A stretch of 64,000 bases of DNA from Hydractinia symbiolongicarpus. Taxonomy: Eukaryota > Cnidaria > Hydrozoa > Anthoathecata > Hydractiniidae. A program made the position numbers and the translations under genes. The stretch lies in assembly GCF_029227915.1 (NCBI RefSeq), contig NC_079882.1, positions 30,434,001-30,498,000 of the forward strand, written 5' to 3'. The number at the start of each line of letters is the position of its first letter. Position 1 is the first letter of the stretch. Of this stretch, positions 63,285 to 64,000 are shown in pieces. The notes under the pieces were generated by a model. That model was not told where the DNA came from. It ran no database searches and was given only the letters and a program-made list of their open reading frames with translations.

Positions 63285-64000
63285 GTAATCCTTGAGTTCA
63301 AGCAATCATGTCAAATTAAGAAGAAAATTCTTTCTTTGAGTCCAATTGTCTCATTTATCACATTTATAAGTTCAAAGTCCAAAATCAGTTCAATTAAGTT
63401 CCACAGTCAATTGGTTCACTGTTAAAAGCCATGTAACTTGGTAATATCTGACACATATCGCTAAACGCATGTTGGTACGAATATGTGACGCGACCGATGT
63501 ACTTCAAGCGGACGGATACCGTTAGAAACTCAATAAAATGTAGTTTTTGAAACTGTCTCTATATCTTAAGCGCGTGCTAACGGCTAGGATTGGTCCCACA
63601 GTAAAAAATGACTCATTTATCTAAACTTTTAAATGAAGCGCCACCACAGCGCCCAGTGTAATCGCTAAATTCCAGCAATCGTGTCAAATTGAGGAGAATG
63701 TTATTTCTTGGAGTTACATTGTCGCAATCATCACATTTATAATGTCAAAGCTCAAAATCAGTTCAATTAAATCCCAGAGTCAATCGTTTCACTGTTAAAA
63801 GCCATGCAACTTGGTAATGTTTGAAACATATCGCTAAACACATATTGGTGCGAATATGTGACGCGACCGTTGTACTTCAAGCGGACGGATACCGTTAGAA
63901 ACTCAATGAAATGTAGTTTTTGAAACTGTCTCTATATCTTCAGCGTGCGCTAACGGCTGGGATTGGTCCCACAGTAAAAAATGACTCATTTATCTAAATT
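63285..64000 (+). repeat. Distant copy of 13605-14320
   Basis: Units 63359 and 63732 match 13679 and 14052 at a constant offset of 49680 bp, including AAGAAAATTCTTTCTTTGAG, AAGTTCCACAG, CTGACACATATC and CACATATTGGTGCG, with only scattered substitutions. The match starts near 63285 and runs off the window. Confidence 0.85.

Larger units (their letters stand above)
1..64000 (+). repeat. Satellite DNA array, ~373-bp monomer, fills the whole window
   Basis: Every stretch of the window can be aligned to one ~373-bp unit. Unit starts marked by CACATTTATAA-like sequence fall at 1, 374, 747, 1123, 1496, 1870, 2243, 2616 and so on to 63732, about 181 in all, always on the + strand. No unit is inverted and no foreign sequence breaks the array. 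Full units run 367-378 bp; small indels explain the spread. A shorter class of 253-256 bp appears from 14425 onward. Neighbouring units often differ a lot, while units several positions apart can be nearly identical, which is the mark of higher-order repeat organisation. No open frame exceeds 89 codons. Satellite blocks of this size are typical of constitutive heterochromatin; whether this one is centromeric, pericentromeric or subtelomeric cannot be told from the window. I do not recognise the family. Confidence 0.98.
57503..64000 (+). repeat. Sub-array 10: right-hand mosaic, paired short monomers
   Basis: Units start at 57503, 57875, 58247, 58620, 58992, 59365, 59738, 60107, 60480, 60853s, 61108s, 61363, 61736, 62109s, 62364s, 62619, 62992, 63359 and 63732 (cut by the window end; s = short). 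Units 58247 and 59365 (TCACCACATTT, GCTGAAAACATG, ACCGTCGT) are near copies 1118 bp apart. Units 58620, 58992 and 60107 share CAATTCAGTCCC and TCGTTGCACTG. Unit 62992 is 367 bp because CTAACGGCTAGGATTGG is shortened to CTAACGGATTGG. Confidence 0.85.

Noticed and set aside
1-64000. CRISPR array or bacterial repeat locus
   Set aside because: The repeat is ~373 bp with no unique spacers, no cas-like genes, and divergence typical of satellite monomers.
1-64000. CENP-B-box-like motif that would support a centromere
   Set aside because: I looked for the TTCG....A..CGGG core on both strands in the common monomer types and found no convincing match; centromere identity is left open.

Overview
The whole 64 kb window is one uninterrupted tandem array of a satellite DNA with a monomer of about 373 bp. 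I see no protein-coding gene, RNA gene, transposon or unique-sequence island. Taking the near-invariant CACATTTATAA-like motif as the start of a unit (position 1 happens to fall on one), I could walk the array unit by unit: about 181 unit starts, all in the same orientation. They comprise about 155 full-length units (367-378 bp, mode 373), 24 short units (253-256 bp) that share one 118-bp internal deletion, two 66-bp stubs and one 469-bp extended unit. The last unit is cut by the window edge.

The organism must be a eukaryote with large heterochromatic satellite blocks (centromeric, pericentromeric or subtelomeric). The sequence does not say which lineage and I do not recognise the family. One reference monomer (5618-5990) has 138 G/C in 373 bp (37%) and 14 CpG, about what chance predicts. 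The lack of CpG depletion fits an animal with little germline CpG methylation (for example many insects) better than a vertebrate or flowering plant, but this is weak evidence.

Layout: (1) 1-8232, full-length units with a trimeric higher-order repeat (HOR, about 1120 bp) and a 1501-bp tandem duplication. (2) 8233-12463, a duplicated block carrying a 66-bp stub. (3) 12464-14424, one extended unit, then plain monomers. (4) 14425-22264, the first short units and a block present in three copies (offsets 1488 and 3234 bp). (5) 22265-26618, heterogeneous. (6) 26619-33710, a seven-monomer HOR of about 2.6 kb. (7) 33711-41638, hybrids of HOR types with 1854-bp and 6196-bp offset duplications. (8) 41639-49876, two nearly identical 4119-bp units, each of 12 monomers and containing a nested 1001-bp HOR. 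(9) 49877-57502, a mosaic rich in short units with a 4001-bp offset duplication. (10) 57503-64000, another mosaic with short units in back-to-back pairs.

Nothing suggests genes working together. The biology is array evolution: repeated unequal exchange or conversion has produced nested repeats of about 1.0, 1.1, 1.5, 1.9, 2.6, 4.0, 4.1 and 6.2 kb, chimeric monomers, and the spread of one deletion derivative through the right three quarters of the window. Short open frames recur only because the repeat recurs, and most begin at TTG or GTG rather than ATG. All coordinates were read by eye; block edges are good to roughly 10-50 bp.
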